Source: Heterohyrax brucei
Taxonomy: Eukaryota > Chordata > Mammalia > Hyracoidea > Procaviidae
Length of the DNA: 64,000 nucleotides
Direction of reading: 5' to 3'
Assembly: GCA_028571685.1 (NCBI GenBank)
Contig: CM053158.1
Location: 57,380,001-57,444,000, forward strand
This document shows positions 9,410-21,560 of this stretch, in pieces; within the stretch, counting starts at the first letter, position 1, and every line of letters starts with the position of its first letter. A program made the position numbers and the translations under genes. Below the pieces are notes generated by a model that worked only from the letters and a program-made list of their open reading frames with translations, was not told where the DNA came from and ran no database searches.

Positions 9410-12400
9410 AAGGCTAACAACATTCAAAAAAGAAGAGTTGCAATATAAATAGATAAAATAGACTTTGAAGTAAAATCTACCACATTAGACAAGGAAAGAC
9501 ATTATTTAATGACTGAAGGATCAGTACTCCAGAAGGGCATGACGGTGTTCAATATATACAATACATTTAATACATACACACCCAACAACAGGGCTTCAAG
9601 ATATGTAAAACAAACACTAAATGAATTGAAAACAGAAATAGCTACAGGATAACAATAGGAGACTTCAACACACCACTCTCAGTGAAGAACAGAACATCCA
9701 GAAAAAAAAGCTCAATAAAGACGTGGAAGATCTCAATGCCACAATCAACCAACCTGAATGGGTATCCATTCCGAGTGGTCAGTGCTGTATACAGCACACC
9801 AAGAAGATTTTGTCCTTAGTGCTATAAAACTACTAAGGCAAAGAGAGACCAAGGGTGCTTGTTTGGAATTGGGGAGAAGACAAAATAACTTGAATATACT
9901 ATGGCTGAGTTCTTACTCTGCCTCAAGTCCACTGCAGATCTACGAAAGTAGGTCCCATTTTTCATCTTGCCTTCAAACCCAGGAAATGAGTGTTCTATTT
10001 TCAATTTTAATTATCTTGGACCTTGGCCAGGGAAGGAAAGAATGTTCTCTGATCATCTGGGACTAGATTCTGAGCCACGGGAAATGTGGACATGGTTTTG
10101 GGAGTGGATGTGGATGCGAATATACAGCACTGACCAATATACAGCAGCCAAGTATACTTTCTTTTCCAAAGTGCATGGAATATTCTCCAGAATTAACCAC
10201 ACATTAAGCCACAAAGCAATCCTTAGGAGAATTCAAAGTATTTAAATATTACAAAGTATCTTTTGAGACCATAAAGCCATAAAAGTAGAAATGAAAAACA
10301 AATTAAAAAAAAAAGATGGAAAAAAAATCAAACACATGAAGAGTGACTAATACACTGCTGAAAAATGACTGGGTTATAGAAGAAATCAAGGATGGAATAA
10401 AGAAACTTACAGAATCAAACGAGAATAAAAACATGTTCTACCAGAATCTAGCAGCATAGCAAAAGCAGTGCTCAGAGGTCAGTTTATCTCAATAAACGCA
10501 CATGAACAGGTAAAGAAAGGGCCCAAATCAAAGAATTAACTCTACAAATTGACAAGTGGAAAAAGAGTGGCAAAAGAAACTCTCAGGCACCAGAAGAAAT
10601 AAAATAATAAAAATTAGAGCAGAAATAAGTGAAAAAGAGAATAGAAAAATGAACGAAAGAGTTAACAAGACCAAAACCTGTTTTTTTCTTTTTTAAAAAA
10701 GAGAAGACCAACAAAATTAATGAACCATCGGCGAACCTGAAAAAAGAAAAACAGGAACAGAAGCAAATAGCTTGAATAAGTAATGAAATGCACAAATCAT
10801 AACAGACTCAACTGAAATTAAAGGAATCATAACGGAATACTGTGAAAAACTGTACTCTAATAAATTAAAAAACCTAGAGGAAATAGACAAATTTATGGAA
10901 ACACATGACTTACAAAAACTAGCAGAAATAAAAGTAGGAAAACTAAATAAACCATCACAAAAGAAGAGATTGAAAAGGTAATTTAAAAACTCCCAATTAA
11001 AAAAAGCCCTGGCATGGACAGCTTCACTGGAGAATTGTATCATACTTTTAGAGAAGAGTTAACATAACCATTACTAGTGGTATTCCAGAGCACAGAATGG
11101 AATTTATTACTCCCAAATCCATTCTATGAAGCCAGCATAACCCTGATACCAAAATCAGATAAAGACAGCAGGAAAAAAGAAAATTACAGACCAGTATCTC
11201 TCCTGAACTTATGTGCAAAAATCCTCAATAGAATTCTAGTCAATGGAATTCAATAACGAATCAAATAACTGATTAACCATGACTGAGTGGGATTCATAGC
11301 AGGGAGACAGGGATGGTTCAATATTAGAAAAACAATTAATGTAATTAACTGAAAGACTTAAAAAGCCTCGATTTTATCAATTTATATAGAAAAGGCATTT
11401 GACAAAGCCCAGCACTTATCCATGTTACAAATTCTTGGCAAAATAGGAGTAGAACAATTACTCAAAATAATAAGAAGCATCTATACAAAAGCAACAGCGA
11501 GCATCTTCCTAAATGGAGTCTGAAAACATTCCCCTTGGGAACAGGTACCAAACAAGAATGTCCATCATCACCACTCTTTCTCAATACTGTCCTGGAGGTC
11601 CTAGCCAGGGCAATCAGGCAAGGTAAAGAAATAAAGAGCACCTATATTGGCAAGGAAGAAATACAAGTATCTCTGAATGCAGATGACATTGTCTTCTACG
11701 CAGAAAACCCTAAAACACACACACACAATACTGGATCTAGTAGAGAGTTCACCAAATATAAGGGTTTAAGATACACATAAATCTATTGGATTCCTTCACC
11801 AAAGAGGAAATCACCAAATCAATATCATTTAAAATAGCCTCCAAGAACATGAAATATCTAGGAATTAATCTCACCAGAGACATAAAAGACCTGTACAAAG
11901 AAAATTACAAGACTCTACTGCAAGAAACTAAAGGGAATCTACACAAGTATAGAAATCTACCTTGCTCATGGATGAGAAGACTTAACGATCTACAGATATA
12001 GTATAATCCCAATACAAATTCCAAAGGCAGTTTTTAGTGAGATAGAGAAACAAATTACAAACTTCGTAAGGAAAGGAAAGAAGCCCCAGATAGGTAAAGA
12101 ATTACTGAAGAAGAAGAACAAAGTGGGAGGTCTCCCACTACCTCGCTTTAGAAACTATTACACTGCTATGGTAGTCTAAAAGCCTAGAACTAGTACAAAA
12201 ACAGATACATAGATCAGTGGAACAGAACTGAGAATCCAGATTCAACGTTATCTACATGTGAGCAGCTGCGATTTGACAAAGATCCAAAGTGAGTAAACTG
12301 GGGCAAAGACAGTCTCTAATAAATGTTGTTGGCATAACTCAATATCCAACTGCAAAAAAATGAAACAAGACCTGTGTCACACAACATGCACAAAAACAAA

Positions 12401-12505
12401 TCAAAATGGACCAAAGATCTCCATATACAACGTAAAACAATAAAGGTCATGGAAGAAAACATAGCGACGATGCTAGAAGCTCTAATATGCAGCATAAACA
12501 GACTA
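9410..12505 (+). pseudogene. L1-A ORF2 remnant (endonuclease-reverse transcriptase)
   Basis: The endonuclease part starts near 9,410 ('KIDF'-like segment near 9,455, GDF-like segment near 9,660). The reverse transcriptase lies at about 10,900-12,000. The open frame 11,535-11,780 holds '[20 protein letters not shown]' and a catalytic box reading NADD where F/YADD is expected. The frame 11,786-12,001 holds 'KYLGINLTRDIKDLYKENYK'. Many stops separate the frames and the C-terminal part is absent. Confidence 0.82.
9760..10140. repeat. Templated inverted insertion of upstream DNA in L1-A ORF2
   Basis: The block starts with a direct copy of 6,350-6,375 ('gggtatccattccg..ggtcag') and continues as the reverse complement of 6,743 back to about 6,418. 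It ends with the reverse complement of 6,365-6,376. I count about five differences over roughly 310 inverted bases. The ends carry a perfect 15-bp inverted repeat, 'ggtcagtgctgtata' (9,777-9,791 against 10,121-10,135). About 25 bp of L1 sequence seems replaced. Confidence 0.9.
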
Positions 12506-12545
12506 CAAGTTTTTTCTTCTTTTCTTTTATTATAGTAATTAAGTT

Positions 12546-13400
12546 AAAGTATACAATCCAAATTAAATTTGCATGCCCCCTGTCTGCAGATCCTTCTGCT
12601 CTCCTTGCCTAGTGACAGGACACTCCTCCTTTTCTTCTACATATGTTGTATCCTCTTAATCTCCTGTCCTCTGCTCTCTACCCTCTCCTCTCCCTTTTAA
12701 TGAGACCAGTAAGGTAGTATTCTATAATACATAGAACCATAAAGTACATACACAATATGGTCACACTGTATCCCCGAGTCCAGTCCATTGCTGTCCAAAG
12801 AGTTGACCTCAGTAATGTTTTCCGGTCAAGGGCAGCAGCAGGTCTAGTGGCCATGCTTCCAGCAGAACCCCCAGGCTACCAGACCATCAGTTATGGTCTT
12901 TCAGTGAAGTTCTTGAGGTTTATCCCGCTTTTACTCCTGTTGCCACTGGGACTCAAAATTGTCCCTTCACGGCTGTCTTCGGTGGTGGCCAGGCATCATC
13001 TGGTTCTTATGGTCACATGTTGATACAGTCACCCATTCACATGGGTCTATCTGTCTTCTGGGCTCTTTTTTCCTCATGTCTTTGTTGTTCTTGGTGATCT
13101 TCACTTCTAGATGAGTTGGGACCATTTGGTGTACCTCAGATGGCAGCTTACTAGCTTTTAAGACCCCAGAAGACACTCACCAATATGGGGTGCAGAAGAC
13201 TCTTAGCAATAGGCTAGTTATACCAACTGGCTTCAATGTCTGCTGAGAACATGTCCCCAGACCCCTGTGCCTTCTATTCTACCCTTGCAATTTTTAGAAG
13301 TTTTCACTTTATGTTGAGGTCCGGTTAAGCTGATGATTCTACTGCAGCTGTCACTGGTTTCACCCAACCAAATTTCTATCAACTGTTTAATTCATAATCA
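12546..13400 (-). repeat. L1-B 3' UTR
   Basis: Non-coding 3' UTR, defined by its position between ORF2 (ending near 13,430) and the A-rich tail. It is the reference for the isolated plus-strand 3' UTR pieces at 1,040, 32,085 and 35,285. Open frames at 12,757-13,176 are not coding. Confidence 0.8.
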
Positions 13401-13429
13401 TCTGTCTCCCTCCCTCCACACCCTTGAAG

Positions 13430-15588
13430 CTGTCAGAGTCTTTTCGTCTGTACATAAGTCTATTTTTAAGTCCTTATAGTAGAGGTCTCATACAATATTT
13501 GTCCTTTGGCTGATGACTGATTTCATGCAGCATAATGTCTTGCAATTGAAACCAAGTTGAGTGCTTCCAAAACTATCACTGTTCTTTATCACTGCACAGT
13601 GTTCAGCTGAGCATATGTACCAAAGTTTGTTTATCCACTCTTCTGTTATTGGGTATCTTTTTGCTATAGTGGACTGTGATGCAATACACATTTGTGTGCA
13701 TGAATCTGTTCATGTGACTGCCTTTGATTCTGTAGAATATATTCCTAGCAGTGATACTACTGGATCAAATTGTATATCTATTTCCAGCTTTTTAAGGAAG
13801 TGCCAAATTGCTTTCCAAAGCGGTTGTACCATTTTGCAATCCTGTCAGCAGTGTAGGAGAGTACTAATCTCTCCACAGCCTCTCCAGCATTTGTTGTTTT
13901 GTGTTTTTTGGATCATGGCCAACCTTGTTGGGATGAGATGATATCTCATTGTAGTTTTAATATGGATTTCTCTAATAGCTAACGATTATGAGCAATTCCT
14001 CAGGTGTCTCTTGGCTACCCAGATGTCCTCTTTTGTGAAGTATCTGTCTGTGTCCTTTGCCCAGGGCTTTATTGGAACATTTACTTTTTTCTTGTTGCTA
14101 TTTTGCAGTACCCTGTAGATTATTGAGATCAACTGTCAGTCTGACATGTAATTGCCAACTATTTTTTCCCATTCTGTAGGTGGTCTTTTAATTTTTTTTA
14201 TGAAGTCTTTAGATAAGCGAAAGTGTTTGATTCTTAGCAGTTTCTATTTATCTATTTTCTCTTCTGTTTATCATGCTTTGTCAGATTTTGAAGTTTGTCA
14301 AAGCTGTGTATTAAAACTTCCACTGTTGACCCTATTTTTTCTTGTATGATCTTTATCATTGCAGATTTGATATTTAGGCCTTTTATCCAATTTGAGTTAG
14401 TTTTTGTGTAAGGTGTGAGACATGGGTCTTGTTTCAATGTTTTGCAGCTAGGTATCCTATTTTGCCAGCACATTTGTTAAAGAGACTGTTGTTAGCCCAA
14501 TTTACAATCTTAGGGCCTTTGTTGAATATTAGCTGTTCATAGGAGGATGGTGGCGTCTCTGAGGTCTCAATTCTGTTCCATTCATCTGTATGTCTCTTTT
14601 TGTACCAGTACCAGGCTGTTTTGACTGAAGTGGCAGTGTAATCGGTTGTAAGGGTGGGTAGTATGAGGCCTCACACTGTGTTCCTCTTCCTCAGCAGTGC
14701 TTTATTTATCCAGGTCCTTTCCAAGCAAAATTGGTGATTTCAAAAATGGTACTGGAATTTATATTGGGATTGCATTGTATATGTAGATCGCTTTTGGCAA
14801 AATACACATTTTCACAATTTAAATCTTCCTATCCATGAGCAGAGTAGGTCTCTCCATTTATGTAAGTCTCTTGTGGTTTCTTGCAGTAAGGTCTTGTAGT
14901 TCTCTTTGTATAGATGTCTTATTTCTCTAATTAGATTTATTCCTAGGAATTTTATCTTCTTAGGAGCTATATTAAATGGTATTGACTTGGTGGTTTCTTC
15001 TTTGATAATCTCTTTGTGGGTATAAAGGAATCTTACTGATTCACTTATATTTATCTTACATCCTGATACTTCACTGAACTCTTCTATTAGTTCAAATAGT
15101 TTACTTATGATTCTTTAGGATTCTATGTGTATACAGTCATGTCATCTGCAAATAGGGAGATTTTACTTCTTTGCTGATGCAGATGCCCTTTATTTTTTTG
15201 TCTTGTCTAATCACTCTGGCTAGAACTTCTAGTACAATGTTGAACAGAAGTGGTGAGAGTGGGCATCCTTGTCTAGTTCCCATCCTCAAGGGGAATTCTT
15301 TCAGTCTCTTACCATTCAGGATGATGTAGGTGGTTAACTTTGCTTAGATGCCCTTTACTGCATTGAGGAACTTCCCCTCTATTCCTATTTTGCTGAGGTT
15401 AACCTAAATGGATTTTGGACTTTGTCAAATGCTTTTGTAGTATCAATTGATAAAATCAAGTGATTCTTGTCTTTCTTTTTATTTATGTGGTTGATTGCAT
15501 TAATTGTTTTTCCACTGTTGAGTCAACCCTGCATGAATGTTACTTGGTCATGGTGAATTATTATTTTTTTTTTTTTGGTATGTTGTTG
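13430..15588 (-). pseudogene. L1-B ORF2, C-terminal half
   Basis: Minus-strand L1 ORF2 covering the C-terminal region (13,500-14,600) and reverse transcriptase (14,600-15,588). Plus-strand words such as 'cagcctctccagcatttgtt', 'gatatctcattgtagttt' and 'catctgcaaatagggaga' are the reverse complement of typical L1 ORF2. It is interrupted by stops. Confidence 0.85.
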
Positions 15589-15599
15589 CATTGGTAATT

Positions 15600-16560
15600 T
15601 CTTAAATATATTTTATTGTGATTTAAGAACAATTTTACAATCTATACCATTTTGCCATAGAACACCCAGAACTTTCACTACCATTCTATTCTAGCTGCCC
15701 TGTGACAACAGCATGCTTCCCGTTTGGTCTGGAACTTCTCATGAACTTTTGACTGAGGTCTGGCCTCCCTCACCCAATCATCTTGGCTCCAGACATGCTG
15801 GTGTACATGTTTAAAGGTTTGTTTGTCACCAGCCTCCCTCTGTGTTTGCACAATCCAATTTAGTCTTTGCCTAGGAAGCTTGCCCCAGCGCTGGATGCAG
15901 TTTGGGGTTACAGAGTCCGGGGTCCATGCTCCCTCCATTCAGAAGGGCCATTTAGTGTGGTCTTTTGGTAGAGTTCTTGCTGTGCCCCCTATTCCTTCTC
16001 CCACTATGTCCAGGGCTCTGTCCCGTGTACCCTATCTAGGCTGTCATTGGTAGTGGCCAGGCACCATTTAGTTCTTCTGGTCCCATGCCAAAGTGGACTC
16101 TGGCTCATATGGCCCTTCTATCTGGTGGGGTGATATTTTCCTCCTGTCCATGATGTCCACCGTTTACGTCTGGTCCAAGTGAATTGGGACCATTTGGTAT
16201 GATTTAGATATCAGCTTTATAGCATTTAAGACCCTAGACACCACTCACTCAGGTGGTATGTGGATCATTATCTTAAGAGGGAAAGAGAGAGAGAAAGCTT
16301 GGGTATGCCAATTAGTCTGGATGTCCCCTGAGAGGGTGGCCCCCCAATACCAAACCCTGTTTCTCTGTCCTTCCAAAGAGGTGGTCCACATTAAAGAAAT
16401 GATTTTGTTTTGAAGTTGAGTAGTTTTGGGTGCCCCACTTCTAGAGTGTGCTGTCACATCCTATACTCAACCCTACTCCTAACCACTATCTAATTTGTAA
16501 AAATCTCTCTCCCTCCCTCCTTCTCCACCTTGGAACTTTCAAAAATTGATTTCTTCTGTG
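15600..16560 (-). repeat. L1-C 3' UTR
   Basis: A non-coding L1 tail of roughly 950 bp with an ancient-type order similar to, but diverged from, the L1-B 3' UTR ('ggtagtggccaggcaccatt', 'tgaattgggaccatttggta'). Frames at 15,678-16,457 have no coding support. Confidence 0.72.
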
Positions 16561-17089
16561 CTTAAATGATCTTTGTATTTTTATAATGATCTTATACAAA
16601 ATTTGTTCGTTTGTGTCTGGCGATTTTCACTCAGCGTAATTTCCTCTAGATGGTCCCATGTTGTCAGATATTTATCTAGGCCATTGTTGTTTCTTATCAT
16701 TGCATAGTCTTCCATTGTACAGATATACACACCATAGTTTGTTTAACCGTTGGTATATTGATGAACATCTAGGTTGCTTCCAACTTTTGCTATTGTGGAG
16801 AGCTACAATAAACATTAGCGTGCATGTATCTGAGTGGTGGCTGCTATTTCTCTGGGATGCATTCCAAGGAGTGGCATTGCTGGATCATATAGTGTTCCTT
16901 TCTTTCTTTTATTTTTGAAAAATGGGTATCTTTTTTCTCCTTTTTTTAAAAAATTATTAAGTACAGTAAAAGAACAACACTTCTAACATCTACCAATTAT
17001 CTCATCTGTGATAAACCCTCACTGCCCACCCACCCTTGCAGCCAACAGTTATTTTCTTCTGTAGATAATTCTATTTTTAATTCCTTATA

Positions 17090-19020
17090 ACAGGGTCTCA
17101 TATATTTGTCATTTTGACGCTACCTGATTTCGTTCAGCATGATCTCTTCCAAATGAGATGATGTTGTGAGATGTTTTCTAAAATTGTCATTGTTTTTTAT
17201 CATAGCATGGTGTTCCATTGAGTATATGTACTATAGTTTATCTTGTCATCTGTTGATGGGCGTCTGGGTTGACGCCATCCTTTAGCTATTGTGGAGTGTG
17301 CTACTGCAACAAACATTCGTGAATATGTGTCTGTTCATGTAACAGCCTTTATTTCTGAAGAATAAATTCCAAGCTGTGGAATTACAGGATCAATTGGTAT
17401 ATCTATTTCTAGCTTTTTAAGGAAACACCAGATTGCTTTCCAAACAGGTTGTAGCATTTTGCAATCTCACCAGCAGTGTAGAAGAGTTCCAGTTTCTCTA
17501 CAGCCTCTCCAGCATTTGTTGTTTTGTGTTTTTTGGATTGTGACCAAACTTGTCAGGGTGAGATGGTATCTCATTGTAGTTTTGATTTGAATTTCTTTAA
17601 TAGCCAGTGATCGTGAGCATTTCTGCTTGTGTCTTTTCGCTGCCTGGATCTCCTCTTTAGAGAAGTGTCTGTCCATCTCTTTCATCCATCGATTAATTAT
17701 GTTATTTATCTTTTCTTGTTGATATTTTCTAGTACCTTGTAGAGTATGAAGATCAGACACTGGTCTGACATATAGTTACCAAATATTTCTTCCCATTCTG
17801 TAGGTGGTCTTTTAATTCTTTTGATAAAGTCTTCAAATAAGCAAAAGAATTTAATTCTTGGTAGTCACCATTTATCTATTTTCTCTTCTGTTGATCGTGC
17901 TTTGTAAGATTTTGAAGTCTGTCTGTGTTATGTATTAAAACTTCCATTGTTGATCCTATTTTTTCTTGGATGAGCTTTATCATTTAAGATTTTATATTTA
18001 GGTCTTTTATCCAATTTGCGTTGATTTTTGTATAAGATGTAAGATACAGATCTTGTTTCAAATTTTGCAGATGGATATCTAATTTTGCCAGCACCATTTG
18101 TTAAAGAGACTCTTTTAGCCCAATTTAAAATCTTAGGGCCTTTGTCGAGTATCAGCTGTTCATAGGAGGATGGTGGCATCTCTGGGGTCTCAGCTTTGTT
18201 CCATTCGTCTGTATGTTTCTTTTTGTACTAGTACTAGGCTGTTTTGATAACTGAGGCAGTGCAATAAGTTCTAAAGTCGGGTAGTGAGAGGCCTCCCAGT
18301 GTGTTCTTCTTCTTCAGTAGTGCTTTACTTATCTGACGTTTCTTCCCTTCCCAAATAAAGTTGGTAATTTGTTTCTCCATCTCATTAAAAAATGTCTCTG
18401 GAAATTGTACTGGGATTACATTATATAAATATATTGCTTTGGATAAAATAGACATTTTCACAAAGTCTACCATGAACAGGGTAGATTACTCTGTTTATGT
18501 AAGTCTTTCTTAGTTTCTTGTGGCAAGGCCTTGCAGTTCTCTTTATAAAGGTCTCTTATTTCTCTAGTTAGGTTTATTCCTAGGCATTTTATCTTCTTGG
18601 GGACTAAAGTAAATGGAATTGATTTGGTGATTTCTTCTTTAATAATCTCATTGTTGGTATAAAGGAATCCTACCGATTTACTTGTGTTTATCTTGTATCC
18701 TGATGCTTTGCTAAACTCCTCTATTAGTTCCTGTAGTTTACTTATGGATTCCTTTGGATTCTCTGTATATGCAATCATATCATCTGCAAATAGGGAGATT
18801 TTTTACTTCTTCATTGCTGATACAATGCCCTTTATTTCTTTGTCTTGTCTGATTGTTGTGGCTAGAACTTCTGGCACAATGTTGAACAGAAGTGATGAGA
18901 GTGGGCATGTTTGTCTAGTTCCTGTTCTCCGAGGGAATTCTATCTTTAACCATTCAGGATGATGAAAGCAGTTGGCTTTGCATAGATGCTACTGATTGCA
19001 TTGAGTAATTTCCCCCTATT
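17090..19020 (-). pseudogene. L1-D ORF2, reverse transcriptase and C-terminal parts
   Basis: The minus-strand frame 18,467-18,778 reads through 'YTENPKESISKLQELIEEF', 'YKINTSKSVGFLYTNNEII' and 'KCLGINLTREIRDLYKENCK', a recognisable L1 reverse transcriptase/thumb stretch. 18,234-18,473 continues with 'MVDFVKMSILSKAIYLYN'. Frames are broken and an internal deletion lies at about 19,020. Confidence 0.85.
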
Positions 19021-19222
19021 CCAGTTTCCAACAGTTTGAATTTCTACCTATAATTTTTCTGTTATTGATTTCAACTCTTATGGCTCTATGGTCCTAGAAG
19101 ATACTTTGCAATAAATCAATGGTTTGGATTTTATAGAGATTTGCTTTATGACATAACACATGGCCTATTCTGGAGAATGTACCATGTGCATTGGAGAAGA
19201 AGGTGTATTTATTTGTTGATGG

Positions 19223-19688
19223 ATGAAAAGATAAAGCTGGGTAGAGCCTCTTTGAGCTTGAGCCTGGGCCTCCCTTAGGCCTGCGTGAAGGTATGTACTG
19301 GCAGCTGCAACTTAGTGAGGACACATTTCATTTTCTTCATTGCATACCAGGGTCCACACATCCATCTTTCAAATTAATGAGAATTCTTATGTGAGCATGC
19401 TGGGCTTCCCCAAAAAGTGTATTACTTCCCCCCAAAACTTTGCCTGAATACAAATCTGGGTGGAACCAGGGCTAGCTCATGGACTCTGCTTACCCAAGAT
19501 GTGCTCAGAACTCTGGGGAGCCAGAACAGTGCTCCAAGATCCCGGAGCTGAGGCCAAGTACTGCTCAATTGGGCGATCTCTCAGGAGCTCTGCTTTGTAC
19601 TTTCCCCGAGTCTGTCACTGCTGATCCCCTGTCTTCTTCGCACTGAGTTTCACAAGTAAATAAAAAACCCACAAATGAAAAAAAAAAG
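19223..19688 (+). mobile_element. Unclassified polyadenylated insert in L1-D
   Basis: About 465 bp of non-L1 sequence lies between L1 endonuclease segments that are otherwise contiguous ('gtgtatttatttgttgatgg' and 'gatctgtatatgtcaataag'). It ends with AATAAA at 19,659-19,664 followed, after about 13 bases, by an A-tract, so it looks like a plus-strand retrocopy of a polyadenylated RNA. I do not recognise the family. The GC-richer right part, with a C/T-rich stretch before AATAAA, could come from an LTR. Boundaries are good to about 10 bp. Confidence 0.7.
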
Positions 19689-20016
19689 ATCTGTATATGT
19701 CAATAAGGTCAAGTTGGTTGATTGTTTCAATAAGATCTTCTGTATGTTTACTGAGCTTTTTTCTGGATGATCTATCCATAACTGAAAGGGGAATGTTGAA
19801 GTCTCCAGCTATTACTGTGGAATGATCTCTCTCATTTTTCAGTGTTGTCAGTGGTTGTTCAATGTATTTAGATGCTCTGGTATCGGCTGCATAAATATTT
19901 AATATTGTTAAGTCCTGCTTGAGTATTGAACCTTTCAGCAAAAAATAGTGACCATCCTTGTCCACAACGGTAGATTTTACATTAAAATCTATTTTATCTG
20001 AGATTAGTATGGCCAC
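19689..20016 (-). pseudogene. L1-D ORF2 endonuclease fragment
   Basis: The minus frame 19,615-20,016 encodes the apurinic-type endonuclease part: 'AILISDKIDFNVKST', 'LTILNIYAADTRASKYIEQ', and the metal-site segment 'IAGDFNIPLSVMDRSSRK'. Its C-terminal residues run into the neighbouring insert and are not L1. Confidence 0.85.
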
Positions 20017-20699
20017 AACTTCTTTGTATGTTGTTAGCTTGGTATATGGTTTTCCATCCTTTTATTTTGAATTTGTTCGTATCTTTAAGTCTAAGGTGTA
20101 TTTCTTGTAAGCAACATATAGATGGGTTGTGTCTTTTGATCCAGGATGTCACTCGCTGTCTCTTTACTGGAGCGTTCAGTCCATTTACATTGAGTGTAAG
20201 TATTGACAGGTAGGTGCTTATGCCATCATTTTGATGTAATTATTTTTAGGTTGCTGTTTTCTATATTACTCTTAATGTTCTGTTCTGGCTGGCTGGCTGC
20301 CTGTTTTGTTCTGGGTCATTCTTCTTTATGAGTTGACTTTTCAGTGTTGATTTTGTGTTTGTTGAGACTCCTGTATTGCATTTCTTGTTTTGATGTGTTG
20401 CATTTTTAATTTGCTCTGTGGCTACACCTATTATCTCCTTTAACATACTAAGATTAAGCCCAATTTTAACTACTGCATAACTCTTTAACTTCCTCTCCAT
20501 CTGAAACAAGTATAACTATTGTAGTGTATCCCTCTTTTAATGTGATGGTGTCATAGCTGTCATGATATGATCACAGATTCCCTTGCTTTAATATTGCAGC
20601 TTTGATTAAGTGTTGTGGCTTCCCTAACTGATTAGAATTTTGGATGATTTGTCCTGCATGGTCACCTTAAATATATATTTAATGGTTTTATTTTTCTAA

Positions 20700-21560
20700 G
20701 CAAAGAGCTTCTTTCAATATTTCACATAGTTTTGGTTTAGTTTTTATGAAGTCGCTAAGCTTCTCTTTATCTGCAAATGTCTTAATTTTACCATCATATA
20801 TGATAGTTTTGCAGGATATATAATTCTTGGTTGGAAGTTTTTCTCCTTCACGGCTTTGAATGTGTCATCTCACTGTTTTCTAGCCAGCATTATTTCTGCA
20901 GAGAAGTCACACAAAAGCTTATAGGGTTTCCCTCAGAGTGTTGTCTTTGCTTTGAGCCTTGCTGCCTTGAGAAGCATCTGTTTATATTTCATTTTATTAA
21001 AGCCCAGCCCAGTGCACTGTCTTTCTTTTGGGGTCTAGCTTTCATTGTGTTCAATAAACATCTTGGATACCAATGTTCTCTTTGCTCATAATCTCGGGAA
21101 TTTTTCTGTCAGCATCTGAACAGCAATACTCTTTATATTGTCATCTATCTTCCCTTGTTCAGGAACTCCAATTAAATGTAAATTATTCCTCTTAATGGAG
21201 TCTCACATGTTTCTTAATGCTTCTTCATTTTTCTTATTTCTTTAATTTCTCCTCATAAATGGTGGTGTCAGTTGCTTTGTCCTCAAGGTCACTGAGTCTA
21301 ACTTCTATCTGTTCAATTATCTAATTCTGTAATTTTGTTATTGATCTGATGTATTTCAGATTGTTGATGTTCCCTCAGTTCAAATAGCTTACTTAATTTT
21401 TCATTTTGTTTAATCACTAGAAGGGTTCTGTATATAATTCTTTTGTCCTTGGCCACCGATGGATTCAGAAAGGCTTTTTCATTTGGGAAATTTTTTGAAT
21501 CTTTATTTTGAGAGCTTTCTGTAGCATTTGAAGGCTGCTTCTTTAAATGATTAATTATGG
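20700..21560 (-). pseudogene. L1-D ORF1 remnant
   Basis: Homologous on plus-strand words to the ORF1 regions of L1-B (30,120-31,000) and L1-C (25,850-26,770), for example 'ttttgcaggatatataattc' and 'gtttagtttttatgaag'. No intact frame remains. Confidence 0.7.

Larger units (their letters stand above)
7073..12510 (+). mobile_element. L1-A: full-length-type plus-strand L1 lacking its 3' end
   Basis: The start matches an L1 5' terminus ('gaggaggtggggccaagatg'). A 5' UTR of about 1 kb, ORF1 remnants (about 8,090-8,890), a linker and ORF2 remnants follow to about 12,505, in the order expected of a mammalian L1. Many stops and frameshifts make it inactive. The element stops before the end of ORF2, where the oppositely oriented L1-B begins with a poly(T). 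The normal ORF2 end and 3' UTR are missing here. Two internal rearrangements (9,146-9,407 and 9,760-10,140) interrupt it. Confidence 0.88.

Noticed and set aside
9777-10135. DNA transposon with 15-bp inverted ends
   Set aside because: No target-site duplication, and the left flank is itself copied from the source locus; templated insertion explains it better. Kept as an alternative.
11535-12001. Functional L1 reverse transcriptase
   Set aside because: The catalytic box is altered (NADD) and the surrounding frame is broken by stops, so it is a remnant.
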